Shown here piece after piece: positions 45,375-56,184 of a DNA stretch of 64,000 nucleotides. Below the pieces are notes generated by a model. It was not told the origin of the DNA, did not search any database, and worked only from the letters and a program-made list of their open reading frames with translations. The position numbers and the translations under genes are program-made. This DNA is from Pelobates cultripes (Eukaryota > Chordata > Amphibia > Anura > Pelobatidae): NCBI GenBank assembly GCA_933207985.1, contig OW240916.1:80644003-80708002 (forward strand), given 5' to 3'. The first letter of the stretch is position 1, and the number at the start of each line of letters is the position of its first letter.

Positions 45375-46660
45375 GGGTCAGTGTGGACCACTTGGTCCCC
45401 CAGATTTTTGTTTCTTTTATAGCAAATCATGGGTCTGTTGTGGAGAATGTCTGGAAGGCTTCTATCACTCTCCATAATGTGCAAATTCTTTTTGATTGTT
45501 TTACACAGTTTGGTACTGGCTGTATTGAATTCCATTAGGAATAGCATCCTGTTGAGGTTTTTGGTTGTATCGGTCCTTCAGTATTGTATACTTTGTTTCT
45601 TGCATTTCTGAGGGATTTGTCCAGAACTTTATGTGTGTATCCCCTTCTCAGGAATTTGTTATACATTTCTAGCAGTTGTATTTCACATTGCGTCTTTCTC
45701 GAATTGTCTCTTAGCCTCCTAAGGAATTGGGAATGGGGTAGTGAGTCCTTCAAGTGTTTGGGATGCGCACTCTCAAAATGAAGCAACGTCTTGCGCTCTG
45801 TGGGTTTTGAATACAGCTGATATTCAATCTTCCCTTGTTTAAGTATTATTTCCAAGTCCAAGAATTGTATTACTTGTGTATCGATGTGGGTGGTAACCCT
45901 GATAGGGGTTAAAGGTTGTTTATATACTGCACAACGTGCTGTGCTTCTATTTTGCCTCTCCACATGACCAGGATATCATCGATGTATCCAAGGTATTTTA
46001 AGATACACCCAGAAAATCTCTGCAAAATATACTTTTTTTCAAAGTGATACATGTATGCATTGGCGTACATAGGGACCATCGATGTGCCTGCTTCCGGTAG
46101 GTACCATTTTGTTTCAAAACTAAAATAATTGTTTCTTAGTGCAAGCGAGAGGAGTTCCAGGACATTCAACTGGCAGCCCTTGGTAATGTATAGTGAAATA
46201 GATCCAATCATTTCTGATAGAAGTTACCTCATTGTAATAATCGCCTCCTCATGTTGGATGACTGTGTATTAGCTGCATACATCCAGTGTCGTTAAAATAA
46301 CATTCTCCTCCACTCTTTCCAGTTTCTTTAATTCTTCCAGAAGTTGGCCTGTATCTTTGATGCAGGTTGGAATGCCGTTCACTGGTTGTTTGAACAAATA
46401 TTTTGCTATAGGTTCCAGTATACCACCCATAGCTGAAACTATTGGACGCCCAGGTGGTGTGGTTGAACTTTTGTGGATCTTCGAGGGTTTTTCTTGCAAA
46501 GAAATTGGGATAGTTTTAAATTAATCTATCCCACCCTTAATCCAAATGAAAGGATCTCCTCAATCTTATGTGTTATTTCCATGGTGTGATCTCCTTTTAA
46601 CAATTCATACGTGTTTTCATCACAAAGTTGTATGTATATTTCTGATGCGTACTATTCATA
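45375..46660 (-). pseudogene. PLE reverse transcriptase, frame-shifted
   Basis: Ordered blocks on the minus strand: KIHKSSTTPPGRPIVSAMGG (about 46485-46430), NVILTTLDVCS (RT motif A, about 46300), KWYLPEAGTSMVPMYANAYM (motif B region, about 46100), and the catalytic LGYIDDILVMW at about 45990-45960. Downstream in another frame: TLLHFESAHPKHLKDSLPHS and RRGYTHKVLDKSLRNARNKV, the conserved post-RT part of PLEs. Several stops and shifts. Confidence 0.78.
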
Positions 46661-46661
46661 A

Positions 46662-46702
<41 letters not shown>

Positions 46703-46716
46703 ATATATATATATAT
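46660..46716. repeat. (TG)n(AT)n microsatellite at the Gypsy insertion site
   Basis: About 14 TG units followed by AT units; the Gypsy LTR starts directly after. AT/AC repeats also flank the other side (54558-54672), so the element landed in a microsatellite. Confidence 0.92.
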
Positions 46717-47690
46717 TGTAGCGGAGCTGCAATGTTAAATCCCAAGATCTCCGTTGGTACAGAAAGTGATCCAAGTCAAGCGCTGGAAATGAATGCAATA
46801 TCCCAAATCCCCCAGTAACCGGACGAAACACAGTTCTGGGAGTCAACTGACAATTTTATTCACAGCTCCAGTATTTATGTGATTCCCCATGCAAGGGGTT
46901 TCCTTAGTCACTTTACAGGGGCTATACAGTAGTGGACTACATGGGGAACTGAAAATACAGGGCCTTTCTCCCACCATGCACTGCTGTAAGGGAGGGATAC
47001 TCCCTTTAGAATATCCTGTTAAGTGGATTATCCCTCTGTACAGCAGAACGGACTTTTCACATAAAATTGCATAACTTCAATATTACACATATGATTCTAC
47101 CGTTCGGTAGATAGCTGGGGTCTGAGCGCACACTTTGTGAAAGTACCGCTCAGATCCCAGCATAAATAACCGAACGCCACACGAAACACACATATTCCAT
47201 TCACCTGAAAAGTACCGAACACATATGGGGGAATAAAGTACCGAAGGGCCGGTGCTCCCGAACGGCCTGGAAGTCCAGCGGTGTTCGCGCAGTCGAGTAG
47301 CTGATTTTAGTTCCAGGCGCTCGACGACCAAACACCGCTGATATAACAAAGGATCCAAGATGGCCGACCGCCGCGTGGTCGGTAGCCGAACGACGGCCAC
47401 CTAGGAAAGCACTTATCTGCCGATTGCTACAATGTTGCAATCGGTTAATGGGAGCCACACGACCCTTTGTGTGTGGGTTCCCATTCGGTACTTTATTTGT
47501 TTCACGAACAGTGTATGAAGTCACTGTTCGTGAAACTACCATAGGAATGCTAACAGCTTTCGGCTGTTAGCCTGTGCAGGCTCTCTATTATAAAAACACA
47601 CAAATACATTCTTTACACAAGATTAACACAGCTTTTTACAGACAACCTTCAGATGTTAAGCAGTATGACCTAAAGTGGCTAGGTTTGCCA
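46717..47690 (-). repeat. 3' LTR of the Gypsy element
   Basis: On the plus strand runs from TGTAGCGGAGCTGCAATG to CTAGGTTTGCCA (TG..CA on either strand). The internal edge on the minus strand follows the polypurine tract. Confidence 0.88.
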
Positions 47691-47917
47691 CAATGCTCCC
47701 CCAGAACCAAGCCGGCATACACAGTCTGATCCTAACGGATCGGCTTGGGGATGTCTGGAGGAGTACTCACAGATCACTTTTCAAGTTCAGTTTGTCTGGA
47801 TAGCCCATCGGCGTTACCGTTTTGCTTCCCGGGGCGGTAATGAATGCTAAAGTCAAAAGGCTGCAGCGCCAAGCTCCAGCGCAGCAGCCTGGCATTGTCT
47901 CCAGCCACACGGTTCAG
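47691..47917 (-). pseudogene. Gypsy RNase H C-terminus to polypurine tract
   Basis: Minus-strand continuation with LLRWSLALQPFDFSIHYRPG and KQNGNADGLSRQ, the last conserved Asp of RNase H, then the polypurine tract at the LTR boundary. Homologous to the fragment at 20180-20350. Confidence 0.72.
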
Positions 47918-49204
47918 TCACACCAACGGGTTGTGATCTGTGAGTAAGGAAAAAGGTTGTCGGTATAAATAAGGCTGTAACTTTTTGAGGGCCCACTCCA
48001 CGGCCAGGCATTCCTTCTCGATGGCGGCGTAGCTTATTTCGCAGGGTAATAACTTTCGGTTTAGGTAAGCTACTGGGTGTTCTCCGCCGTCTGCTCCAAC
48101 TTGGCTCAGCACTGCTCCCAATCCAAACACTGAAGCGTCTGTGTGGACAAGAAATCGTTTAGTTGGATCAGGAGCAGCAAGTACAGGTGCATTGGTTAAA
48201 GCAGTCTTGAGTTGTTGAAATGCCTAATCACACTCTAGGGCCCAGATGACCTGTCGAGGAAGATTTTTGCGTGGCAAGTCAGTCAGGGGTTTGGCGAGGG
48301 CACTGTAATTGGGCACGAACTTCCGGTAGTACCCAGCGGTGCCCAGGAATGCTAATACTTGGGTTTTTGTCCGGGGGTAGGACACTTAGCTACCGCCTCT
48401 ATTTTAGCTGGTTCTGGTTTTTGCTGCCCACTCCCTACCCAGTGCCCAAAGTGCTGTACCTCTGCCATCCCTATTTGACACTTGCTGGGTTTTAGTGTCA
48501 ACCCTGCCTCTCGAATACGGTCTAGGACTGCTCCAATATGTTGCAAGTGGTCTGACCAGGTCTGGCTGTATATGGCAAGATCATCCAGGTACGCACATGC
48601 ATACCCCCCCAAACGGGGTGACAAACGCCGACTTGGGGATGGCATCTTCGGCTAAAGGAATCTGCCAGTACCCCTTGCATAAGTCAGTCGTAGTGAGGTA
48701 CTGGCCTCGTGCCATCTTATCCAGCAGCTCGTCTATCAGGGGCATCGGGTAGGCATCAGACACTGTCTTATCGTTTACCCTCCGGTAGTCAACACAGAAG
48801 CGTGTCGTGCCATCCTTCTTGGGTACTAGTACTACCGGCGATGCCCAGGGGCTATCGGAATGTTTGATAGCCTCTAGCTGCAGCATTTCCTCAATCTCTT
48901 TCCGCATATGTTCCCTGACCACTTCAGGGATGCGGTAGGGGGTCTGCCACATAGGTAGCTGTCCTCGGGTCTCGACTCTGTGAGTGGCTAGCGGAGTGTA
49001 CCCTGGTACATTGGAGAAAGTGGCTCCCTTAGCCGCGATTAACTCCTGTACCTGGGCCCGCTCCTGGGGGCTTAGCCGCTCCCCCAGCTGAACACCTGTG
49101 GAGGGCTCTGCCTGTTCTTCTGGCTCTAATAAATCAGGTAGCGGAAGGTTCTCCTGATCCTCTGAGGCACATATCGCGGCCACGTCCTCTATCCTCTCAT
49201 GGTA
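47918..49204 (-). pseudogene. Gypsy RT-RNase H, deleted and frame-shifted
   Basis: RT blocks: IKHSDSPWASPVVLVPKKDG, TTRFCVDYRRVN, TTTDLCKGYWQIPLAEDA (motif A Asp) and SAFVTPFGG up to 48605. The frame then jumps to YACAYLDDLAIYSQTW (catalytic YLDD, about 48595-48550); the usual block containing FGLxNAPATFQ is missing, about 100 bp deleted beside a G-run at 48602-48607. Then FLGTAGYYRKFVPNYSALAK, a TAG near 48229, and RNase H with SYAAIEKECLAVEWALKKLQ and LLTDHNPLV, after which a TGA follows. Confidence 0.82.
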
Positions 49205-49209
49205 GGGTT

Positions 49210-50164
49210 TGAGCATATTCACGTGGAGCATGTGTCTCTTCCCTACCCCTGAGCAGGGGCCAATCACATAGGTGGTGTCACATCTCTGTTCCTGTAGCGT
49301 TACTCACCTTCTCCAGGGGCCGGCCGCGGTCCTCTCTTCAAGCCGCGCGCGGTCATGCTGCTGCACGAGCCGCGCGCGGCTCATCCGACGGCTCCACTAG
49401 CAAGGCGGGCAGTGACCGCGAGAAGCGGTCACATGTCCCGCCTGAATCTAAGAGCGCGCCGCGAGTCTCGGGCGCGCTCTTAAAGAGACAGTGGGAGCCT
49501 AAATTGTCAAAAGGCTCCCTTTGGCCCCTGTCATACCACACTCCCCATACACTTACCTTTTGGGGGTGTGGATATGACAGGAGCCAATCACATTAGTTTT
49601 GAAGCTATTTAAACTTACCTCTCCCTCTACTCCCTGCCCTATCGTGGTTTCTGTATCAGTTCCCTTTAGCGCTTGTTGTGTTCAGTTGTGTTTCTCCGTA
49701 TTGACCTTGGCTTTGTTTCTGACTACGTTTTCTCTTTATCCTTCTGTTCTGGTTGTCGGCTTGTTGTTTACTGTGTACCAGACCCCGGCTTGTCCTAGTT
49801 TACGCTGTCTCTCTGTGCCCTTGATTTCGGATCGTTCCTGACTCTGTCTCCTCTCATATACGTCGAGTCCGGCCATTCTAAGGTCCGGTAGACGTATCAC
49901 TCCTCTGTGTTGTCTTCTGTTTAGCTGAATCCTGCGTGTTGGGGTATATTCTCGTTACAGTTCCACCACCTGATATGGGCCTTGCCAGATGACCTGCAGC
50001 TTGTCATTGCGAACAGCTTTCAAAATCAAAACTTTCTGTCCCACTTGAAAGCTGCGGTCCCTGGCTCCCCGATCATACCATCGGCACTGGCGTTGTTGGG
50101 CCGCCTGGAGGTTTACCCGTACGGTCTGAGTTAGTGCCTCCAAGCGGTCCCGTAATTCCAGCAA
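49210..50164 (-). pseudogene. Gypsy integrase C-terminal module, split by a solo LTR
   Basis: Minus strand: CRWYDRGARDRSFQVGQKVL and VIWQGPYQVVEL (50100-49960), then, beyond the solo LTR (49293-49959), MIGPCSGVGKRHMLHVNMLK and PYHER (49267-49205). After removing the LTR and one GTTCC the frame is continuous. QGPYQVVE is the GPY-type module found at the end of Ty3-type integrases. Confidence 0.82.
49293..49959. mobile_element. Solo LTR (667 bp) with 5-bp TSD inside Gypsy integrase
   Basis: TGTAGCGTTACTCACC to ATATTCTCGTTACA, i.e. TG..CA, flanked by GTTCC at 49288-49292 and 49960-49964. It is unrelated to the host LTR. A TATA-like CTATTTAAACTT at about 49605-49616 suggests plus orientation. 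GC-rich left half with CGCGCGCGGC-type hairpins. It shows that a second LTR family integrated after the host element. Confidence 0.93.
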
Positions 50165-50206
50165 ATATGGTACAATGGGTATCCCATCTGCACTGCTTTC
50201 CCCTTC

Positions 50207-51715
50207 TCAGTGCTCCCTAATTAAATCTAAGGGTCCTCGCACCCTTCTCCCAAACAGTAATTCAAAGGGGGAGAACCCGGTAGACTCTTGGGGTACCTCT
50301 CTGTAGGCGAATAGCAGATGGGGTAGGAATCGCTCCCAGTCCTTATGGGCCTCTCCAAACTTACGGAGCATCTGCTTTAAAGTCCCATTAAACCTTTCAC
50401 ATAACCCATTCGACTGCGGGTGATATGCGGAATTCACAATAGGCTTAATGCCACATATTTTCCATAAGGCCGTGAACTGCGTGCCCCTATCTGATATGAT
50501 CTCCTGGGGAAACCCGACTCGGGAGAAAACTTTCATTAATGCTTCGGCCACTGTCTCGGCGTGAATATTGGAGAGGGCTACTGCCTCAGGGTACCTGGTG
50601 GTGTAATCTACTATGGTCAAGAAATCTCTCTTGCCAGAGGGACTGGGTTTGGGAAAGGGACCTACCATGTCCACGGCCACCCTGCTAAACAGTTCCTCTA
50701 TAATGGGCAGTGGGCACAATTTGGCCTTGTGGCGGTCACCCCTCTTGCCTACTCGCTGACAGATGTCGCAGGTCTGGCAGTATTGCCGCACATCCTTGGA
50801 TATACCTGGCCAGAAGAAAGCGTGGGTCAGGCGGTATCGGGCTCGGGTCATACCCAGATGCCCAGACAAGGGAATGTCATGGTCAATCCTAAGGAGTTCA
50901 TGCCGATATTTCTGGGGTACTACTAGCTGTCTAGTAGTCACATTTACAGATTCCCCCCCCCCCCACCAGTCGTTCCGCAATACGAACAGTAACCCCTTTT
51001 CCCAAGTATACCGCTCCCCCTCTAATCCCGCCTGGTCTGAGGTCACTCTATCCCTATACACTTTCAACATAGGGTCTACCTTAACCTTTGCCTCAAATTC
51101 CGTCGGGGTGTCCCAGGGAACACATGTCATAGGGGTTACATTGTCTCTTACCTGAGCCTCAGAGTGTGTGGATGAAGCCGTGCTGCAAGCCTGTTGTCTT
51201 GTGGTTACCGGGTGTGCCTCTTGGAGTGGAGCCTGGTGTACAAAAGCGGAAGTCATTCTGCCCAGGTCGTTTCCCAATACCACATCTGCTGGCAGTTTTT
51301 GCATCAGGCCCACTTCCACCATCCCTTCCCCCACACCCCAATTCAAATGTACTTTTGCAGTTGGTAATCGGTATACCACTCCCCCTGCTACTTGCACGGC
51401 CACGGATCCGCCGGTGTGCACTGAGCCCGGAACCAAATGAGGGGCCACCAGGGTCAGAGTGGCCCCCGAATCTCGGAGCCCTTGTACGTCCTTCCCTTCC
51501 AGGGTCACTAGCTGGCGATGATGTTGCCTGTTGTCGGTTTCCTGCTCAGACATCACATCATGTAGTATTCCCAGGGGCTCCTCTGTATGATTAAATAATA
51601 TCCCCTGGGTTGCCGCCTCGGCTTGGTAGTGGTCTGCGGCTGCTCTTGGTGCTGGGTTCGGTCGTACTTGGCTCCACACTTGACGGCTCCGGTTCTGGGT
51701 AGACTCTCTTGCCAT
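50207..51715 (-). CDS. Gypsy protease-integrase open frame (502 codons)
   Basis: One open frame. Residues 81-90 RDSGATLTLV give the aspartic protease active site (D82-S-G). Residues about 270-320 carry the integrase zinc-binding region (H279/H286, C316 and C319 in DICQ context, FFWPGISKDV). The catalytic core shows VAVDMVGPF (D349), ISDRGTQFT (D409) and GLCERFNGTL (E440), the D,D35-type E triad. No RT lies between protease and integrase. The C-terminal GPY-like module continues at 50164-49965 in another frame. Confidence 0.85.
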   Translation of the reverse strand: MARESTQNRSRQVWSQVRPNPAPRAAADHYQAEAATQGILFNHTEEPLGILHDVMSEQETDNRQHHRQLVTLEGKDVQGLRDSGATLTLVAPHLVPGSVHTGGSVAVQVAGGVVYRLPTAKVHLNWGVGEGMVEVGLMQKLPADVVLGNDLGRMTSAFVHQAPLQEAHPVTTRQQACSTASSTHSEAQVRDNVTPMTCVPWDTPTEFEAKVKVDPMLKVYRDRVTSDQAGLEGERYTWEKGLLFVLRNDWWGGGESVNVTTRQLVVPQKYRHELLRIDHDIPLSGHLGMTRARYRLTHAFFWPGISKDVRQYCQTCDICQRVGKRGDRHKAKLCPLPIIEELFSRVAVDMVGPFPKPSPSGKRDFLTIVDYTTRYPEAVALSNIHAETVAEALMKVFSRVGFPQEIISDRGTQFTALWKICGIKPIVNSAYHPQSNGLCERFNGTLKQMLRKFGEAHKDWERFLPHLLFAYREVPQESTGFSPFELLFGRRVRGPLDLIREH

Positions 51716-52261
51716 GTGGCCCCATTGTTTGCAGTTATGGCACTGGATGTTAGCTCGGCCATTGTACCGGGAGGGTGGAGTGTGCCCTCCCGTGGGTGGC
51801 CGGAATGGGGTTGCTGTGGGTGCGGTAGTGATCGCTGTAGTAGGTTGGGTAGCAGGTCAAGGATATCCTTGATGGAGATTACCATGATGTCTCCGGGCGT
51901 CGTAGTGCTGGTCTGCCAGTCGTGCAGCTTTGGTTAGGGTAAGGGGTTTTCTGTCTCTCACCCATTCTTGAATTGCTCTAACAACAGCAATTGTCGTAAC
52001 TCCTCCATGGTGGTAGCCTGGATGGCTTGTATCCACCCCTGGGAAGCTTGATCTAGTTTATGTGCCCACTCTGCGTGGGAGTCTTTCTCCGGTTTGCGCA
52101 AACCTCGAAACTTGCGCCGGTATGACTCGGGGGTAATGGCGTATTGCTTGAGTATAGCCTGTTTTACCCTGGCATAATCTTTGCTGTCCTCTCTGGGTTC
52201 GGCCCGATAGGCTTCTGCTGCCCGACCTGACAGTTTGCCTGCCAGTAAAGGTACCCACACT

Positions 52262-53027
52262 ACGAACAGATGTAACCTGGGTGCTAAATAGTTTTCAAAA
52301 TTGTTTTCAAAATTGCTTCACACTCTGGTGTAATCCCAAAACTCCACCAAAAAGAGAAAGTAATGTGTGCTAGTGAGTGGAGCAATTTATACCATATATA
52401 AGACAGAAGAAAGAATAGATATATACAAACTGGTTTCGATTTTAAGTGTAACTTCCAGCAATAATGGTATATATGTAAAGAAAAAAGGGAAAAAAGCAAT
52501 GATAGTGCAGATTGTATAAAAAATATATAAGCATATATACTTGTAACAATTCATAAATTGTGAAGTATCACTTTAAGAAATATTTGGTGAAACCCCAATA
52601 GGAAAAAGCTGACATAAATTTATTATCTGCCACATGCAGAAAAAGCAGTACATATATACATAAAATAGAATAATAAAAAATGATGATAAAAAATAGGGCG
52701 ACAAGCCCCTTACTAGATAAGGTGGTGAGTTTGACACATATATGTCAACTCACTATCAGAGTTCAATCATTAGGGTGGTAGGCTGCTTGTCCGGCGTTCT
52801 TCCTGTTCGGCTGCTAGAGAATCTCCTCGTGTATTGTCTGCTGCCAGAAAACAAACGCCTCTGGACTCCGTGGTCTGTAAGCTCCTCCCCCTTTGTATGA
52901 CGTCAACGCGTTTCGCCAATCGGCTCCCTCAGGACGTGCTCACAACCTTCATCTTGGTTGTGGGCTTAAATAGGGCAACAATCCCTCATGATTGGTTTAT
53001 CACTAATTCAATTGAAAAAGTCCAATT
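52262..53027 (-). mobile_element. PLE-type fragment nested in Gypsy gag, 11-bp TSD
   Basis: Flanked by GTACCCACACT at 52251-52261 and 53028-53038 (perfect). The minus strand shows TTTAAGCCCACAACCAAGAT, an inverted CACAACC/GGTTGTG pair, then a hammerhead-like motif (52934-52904) and CGCGTTGACGTCAT, a pattern recurrent at PLE termini in frogs. No coding domain identified. Confidence 0.8.
52904..52934 (-). other. Hammerhead-like core motif
   Basis: Minus strand CCTGAGGGA, stem GCC/GGC with loop GATT, then GAAACGCGTTG. Confidence 0.42.
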
Positions 53028-53587
53028 GTACCCACACTGCCTGCTCCAGATCATGCAGGTCACAGCCTCTCAAAGTCTTGTAGATACCCATCTATCTCAT
53101 CCTTGTCTTCGCAAAACATTTTAAAAGCATGATGTGGTATCTTAGGTTTTACCTGGCTGATGCTTGAAGCAGCGGTAGATTCCACTCTGGAGGCTGAATC
53201 TTGCGGTCTGTGTGCCATCACATACTCCTGCACATCCGCCATCAGTACCGTCAGTATTTCCAGTGGTGGTGGCTGGGGTAGAAATTCCATCCTGGTTCTC
53301 ATTTCCTTTTGGAAGGGAGTCTCTTCCATGGCTGGTGGGGGTGTAGTGCTACGAGTTCTGTCTCCCTCCATCAGTTCGGCAATAATCACAGCTTTGGACT
53401 TATTGCTGGCTATCTTACCCCTGGCTTCCAGTAGTTCCTTTAACGTCTGCCATTTCAATGCAGTGTACTCTGTCTCCATTCACCTATGTGTTCGGTTCTT
53501 TTCTGTATATGAATTGCCATTCACCTCCCTATTCGGTAGTTTCAATTACCCGAACACCGCTTTTCGGCTGTAAGGTTGGATCCCACC

Positions 53588-54557
53588 GCTGCAATGTTAA
53601 ATCCCAAGATCTCCGCTGGTACAGAAAGTGATCCAAGTCAAGCGCTGGAAATGAATGCAATATCCCAAATCCCCCAGTAACCGGACGAAACACAATTCTG
53701 GGAGTCAACTGAATTTTTTTTCACAGCTCCAGTATTTATGTGATTCCCCAAGCAAGGGGTTTCCTTAGTCACTTTACAGGGGCTATACAGTAGTGGACTA
53801 CATGGGGAACTGAAAATACAGGGCATTTCTCCCACCATGCCCTGCTGTATGGGAGGGATACTCACACTAGAATATCCTGTTAAGTGGATTATCCCTCCGT
53901 ACAGCAGAACAGACTTTTCACATAAAATTGCGTAACTTCAATATTACACATATGATTCTACCGAATGACCGTTCGGTAGATAGCTGGGGTCTGAGCGCAC
54001 ACTTTGTGAAAGTACCGCTCAGATCCCAGCATAAATAACCGAACGCCACACGAAACACATTATATTCCATTCACCTGAAAAGTACAGAACACATATGCGG
54101 GAATAAAGTACCGAAGGACCGGTGCTCCCGAACGGCCTGGAAGTCCAGCGGTGTTCGCGCCGTCGAGTAGCCGATTTTAGTTCCAGGCGCTCGATGACCA
54201 AACACCGCTGGTATAACAAAGGATCCAAGATGGCCGACCGCCGCGTGGTCGGTAGCCGAACAACGGCCACCTAGGAAAGCACTTATCCGCCGATTGCTAC
54301 AATGTTGCAATCGGTTAATGGGAGCCACACGACCCTCTGTGTGTGGGTTCCCATTTAGTACTTTATTCGTTTCACGAACAGTGTATAAAGTCACTGTTTG
54401 TGAAACTACCATAGGAATGCTAACAGCTTTCGGCTGTTAGCCTATGCAGGCTCTCTGTTATAAAAACACACAAATACATTCTTACACAAGATTAACACAG
54501 CTTTTTACAGACAACCTTCAGATGTTAAGCAGTATGACCTAAAGTGGCTAGGTTTGC
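53588..54557 (-). repeat. 5' LTR of the Gypsy element
   Basis: From GCTGCAATGTTAAATCCC to GTGGCTAGGTTTGC on the plus strand. The last bases at both edges differ from the other LTR: the inner edge reads CCCACCGCTGC instead of TAGCGGAGCTGC and the outer CA is replaced by (TA)n. Differences in the compared 340 bp are about a dozen. Confidence 0.86.
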
Positions 54558-54640
54558 TATATATATACACACACATATATATATACACACATATATATAT
54601 ATATACACACACATATATATATACACACACATATATATAT

Positions 54641-54671
<31 letters not shown>

Positions 54672-54705
54672 GTTATATAGCGGTATCGTTATATAGCGGT
54701 AAAAG
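54558..54705. repeat. (AT)n/(AC)n microsatellite and short direct repeat
   Basis: Alternating TATATATA and CACACACA blocks to 54672, then two copies of GTTATATAGCGGTA. Confidence 0.9.
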
Positions 54706-55354
54706 TTTAACTTAAGGGGACAATGTAGCGGTTATAGCCAGTGGTGGGATTCAGCCGGATCGCATCTGTTTGCGCCAACCAGTTTTTAACATTTAACTAA
54801 TAAAGTTTGTTGAACCTTTGGTGAAGCCGGCCCCATGTTGCGGGCGCAATAATCAGTTGTAAGACTGACAAGTGATTTTTGCACTCCTCTCAACCTGCAA
54901 CCCAGGTAGTGTGTGGCTCCATGAGGGAAATGCACACAGACTAAGCTAAAAGATAAGATAAAATGTCAATAAAAACGCTGTTGGAATTTGTCATTTCAGT
55001 GCAGTTCCTGGTAAATGCCTCTGTAATATAAAGGTAAATATAGTAAGCTACTATTCGATCTCATGGCAAAAATAAATAAAAATATCCATTATCACAAATA
55101 ATTTTTTAGAACTTGCAAGAGCTCCATTTAATCACTTTACATTTATATGTAAACAAATATCAGTACAATGATAGCATTGATTATGAAAAGAAGAGTATCA
55201 AGAGTGACTTATCAGCCACTTGTGGATATTCTCACATTCTGCAGGTGCCAATGGAAATTCAGAAATGATCAAGTTTTTTGTAATCTTACCATAGGCGTGC
55301 GCAGCCTATTGCATTAGGGTGTGCACCCTAAAGCACAAGCACACGCCGCATATA

Positions 55355-55356
55355 TA

Positions 55357-55408
<52 letters not shown>

Positions 55409-55440
55409 TACACATATATACACACATACACACACTGCTG
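55355..55440. repeat. (AT)n(AC)n microsatellite
   Basis: Long AT run, then ACACAC and TGTGTG tracts. Confidence 0.95.
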
Positions 55441-55654
55441 TGTGTGTGTGTATGCTGTGTGAGGGTGCTATTAGTGTGATGTGTGTGTGACGATGCTGGT
55501 AGTGTGCTATGTGGCTGAGGGTGTTTGTGTGTGCGTGCTTGTGAGGATGCTGTTAATGTACTGTGTGTGAGGGTGCTGTTTGTGTGTGAGGGTACTGGTA
55601 GTGTGCTGTGTGTGTGTTTGTTAGGGTCCTGTTTGTGTTTGTGAGGGTACTGTT

Positions 55655-56140
55655 AGTGTGGTTTGTGTTTGTGAGGGTACTGTTAGTGTGCTTTGTGTTT
55701 GTGAGGGTACTGTTAGTGTGCTTTGTGTTTGTGAGGGTACTGTTAGTGTGCTTTGTGTTTGTGAGGGTACTGTTAGTGTGCTTTGTGTGTGTGAGGGTAC
55801 TGTGTGTGTTTGTGAGGGTGCTGTGTATGTGTGTGGGTGCAGTATGTGTGTGGGTGCTGTGTATGTGTGTGGGTGCTGTGTATGTGTGTGGGTGCTGTGT
55901 ATGTGTGTGGGTGCTGTGTATGTCTGTGGGTACTGTGTATGTCTGTGGGTGCTGTGTATGTCTGTGGGTGCTGTGTATGTCTGTGGGTGCTGTGTATGTC
56001 TGTGGGTGCTGTATGTCTGTGATGTGTGTGGGTGTGCTGTATGTGTGTGGGTGTGCTGTATGTCTGTGGGTGCTGTGGGTGGGTGTGCTGTATGTGGGTG
56101 TGCTGTGTGTGTGTGCTGTATGTGGGTGGGTGATTGTGGG
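55655..56140. repeat. Minisatellites of 30 bp and about 20 bp
   Basis: At least four units of GTGCTTTGTGTTTGTGAGGG plus TACTGTTAGT (30 bp), then about twelve units of GGGTGCTGTGTATGT(G/C)TGT. Long open frames here on both strands come from the repeats and are not genes. Confidence 0.95.
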
Positions 56141-56184
56141 GGTACATTAATTGCTATCCCCCCTCCCTTCTTACCTTTTGTAGG

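Larger units (their letters stand above)
43680..46660 (-). mobile_element. Penelope-like element (PLE), decayed
   Basis: Minus strand. RT remnants occupy about 46660-45375, a LINE-2-type tail is inserted at about 45372-45130, GIY-YIG endonuclease remnants occupy about 45110-44640, and a terminal repeat piece with a hammerhead-like motif lies at 43783-43748. The 5' side is cut by a (TG)n(AT)n tract and the Gypsy LTR at 46717. Confidence 0.75.
51950..53479 (-). pseudogene. Gypsy gag, split by an insertion
   Basis: The N-terminal part (53479-53060) starts METEYTALKWQTLKELLEAR, a helical segment of the kind found at the start of Gmr1-like gag proteins. The capsid-like part (52260-51950) has KLSGRAAEAYRAEP and SYRRKFRGLRKPEKDSHAEW. 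A 766-bp element at 52262-53027 separates them; the coding frame resumes at the same place after removing it and one 11-bp duplication. A Cys/His knuckle (CHNCKQWGHMARE) follows near 51745-51705, lacking the final Cys. Confidence 0.78.
46717..54557 (-). mobile_element. Gypsy (Ty3-type, Gmr1-like) LTR retrotransposon, inactive
   Basis: Two LTRs of about 970 bp (46717-47690 and 53588-54557) enclose, on the minus strand: gag, protease, integrase, reverse transcriptase, RNase H. Integrase before RT is the order of Ty1/copia, but the proteins are Ty3/Gypsy-like; this combination is known from the Gmr1-like group of fish, frogs and other deuterostomes. The polypurine tract (CTGGGGGAGCATTG, minus strand) abuts the 3' LTR at 47690. 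Two later insertions, an RT deletion and several stops inactivate it. LTRs differ by only a few percent by eye. Confidence 0.9.

Noticed and set aside
50561..51594. Plus-strand frames of 121-142 codons
   Set aside because: Shadows of the Gypsy protease-integrase frame.
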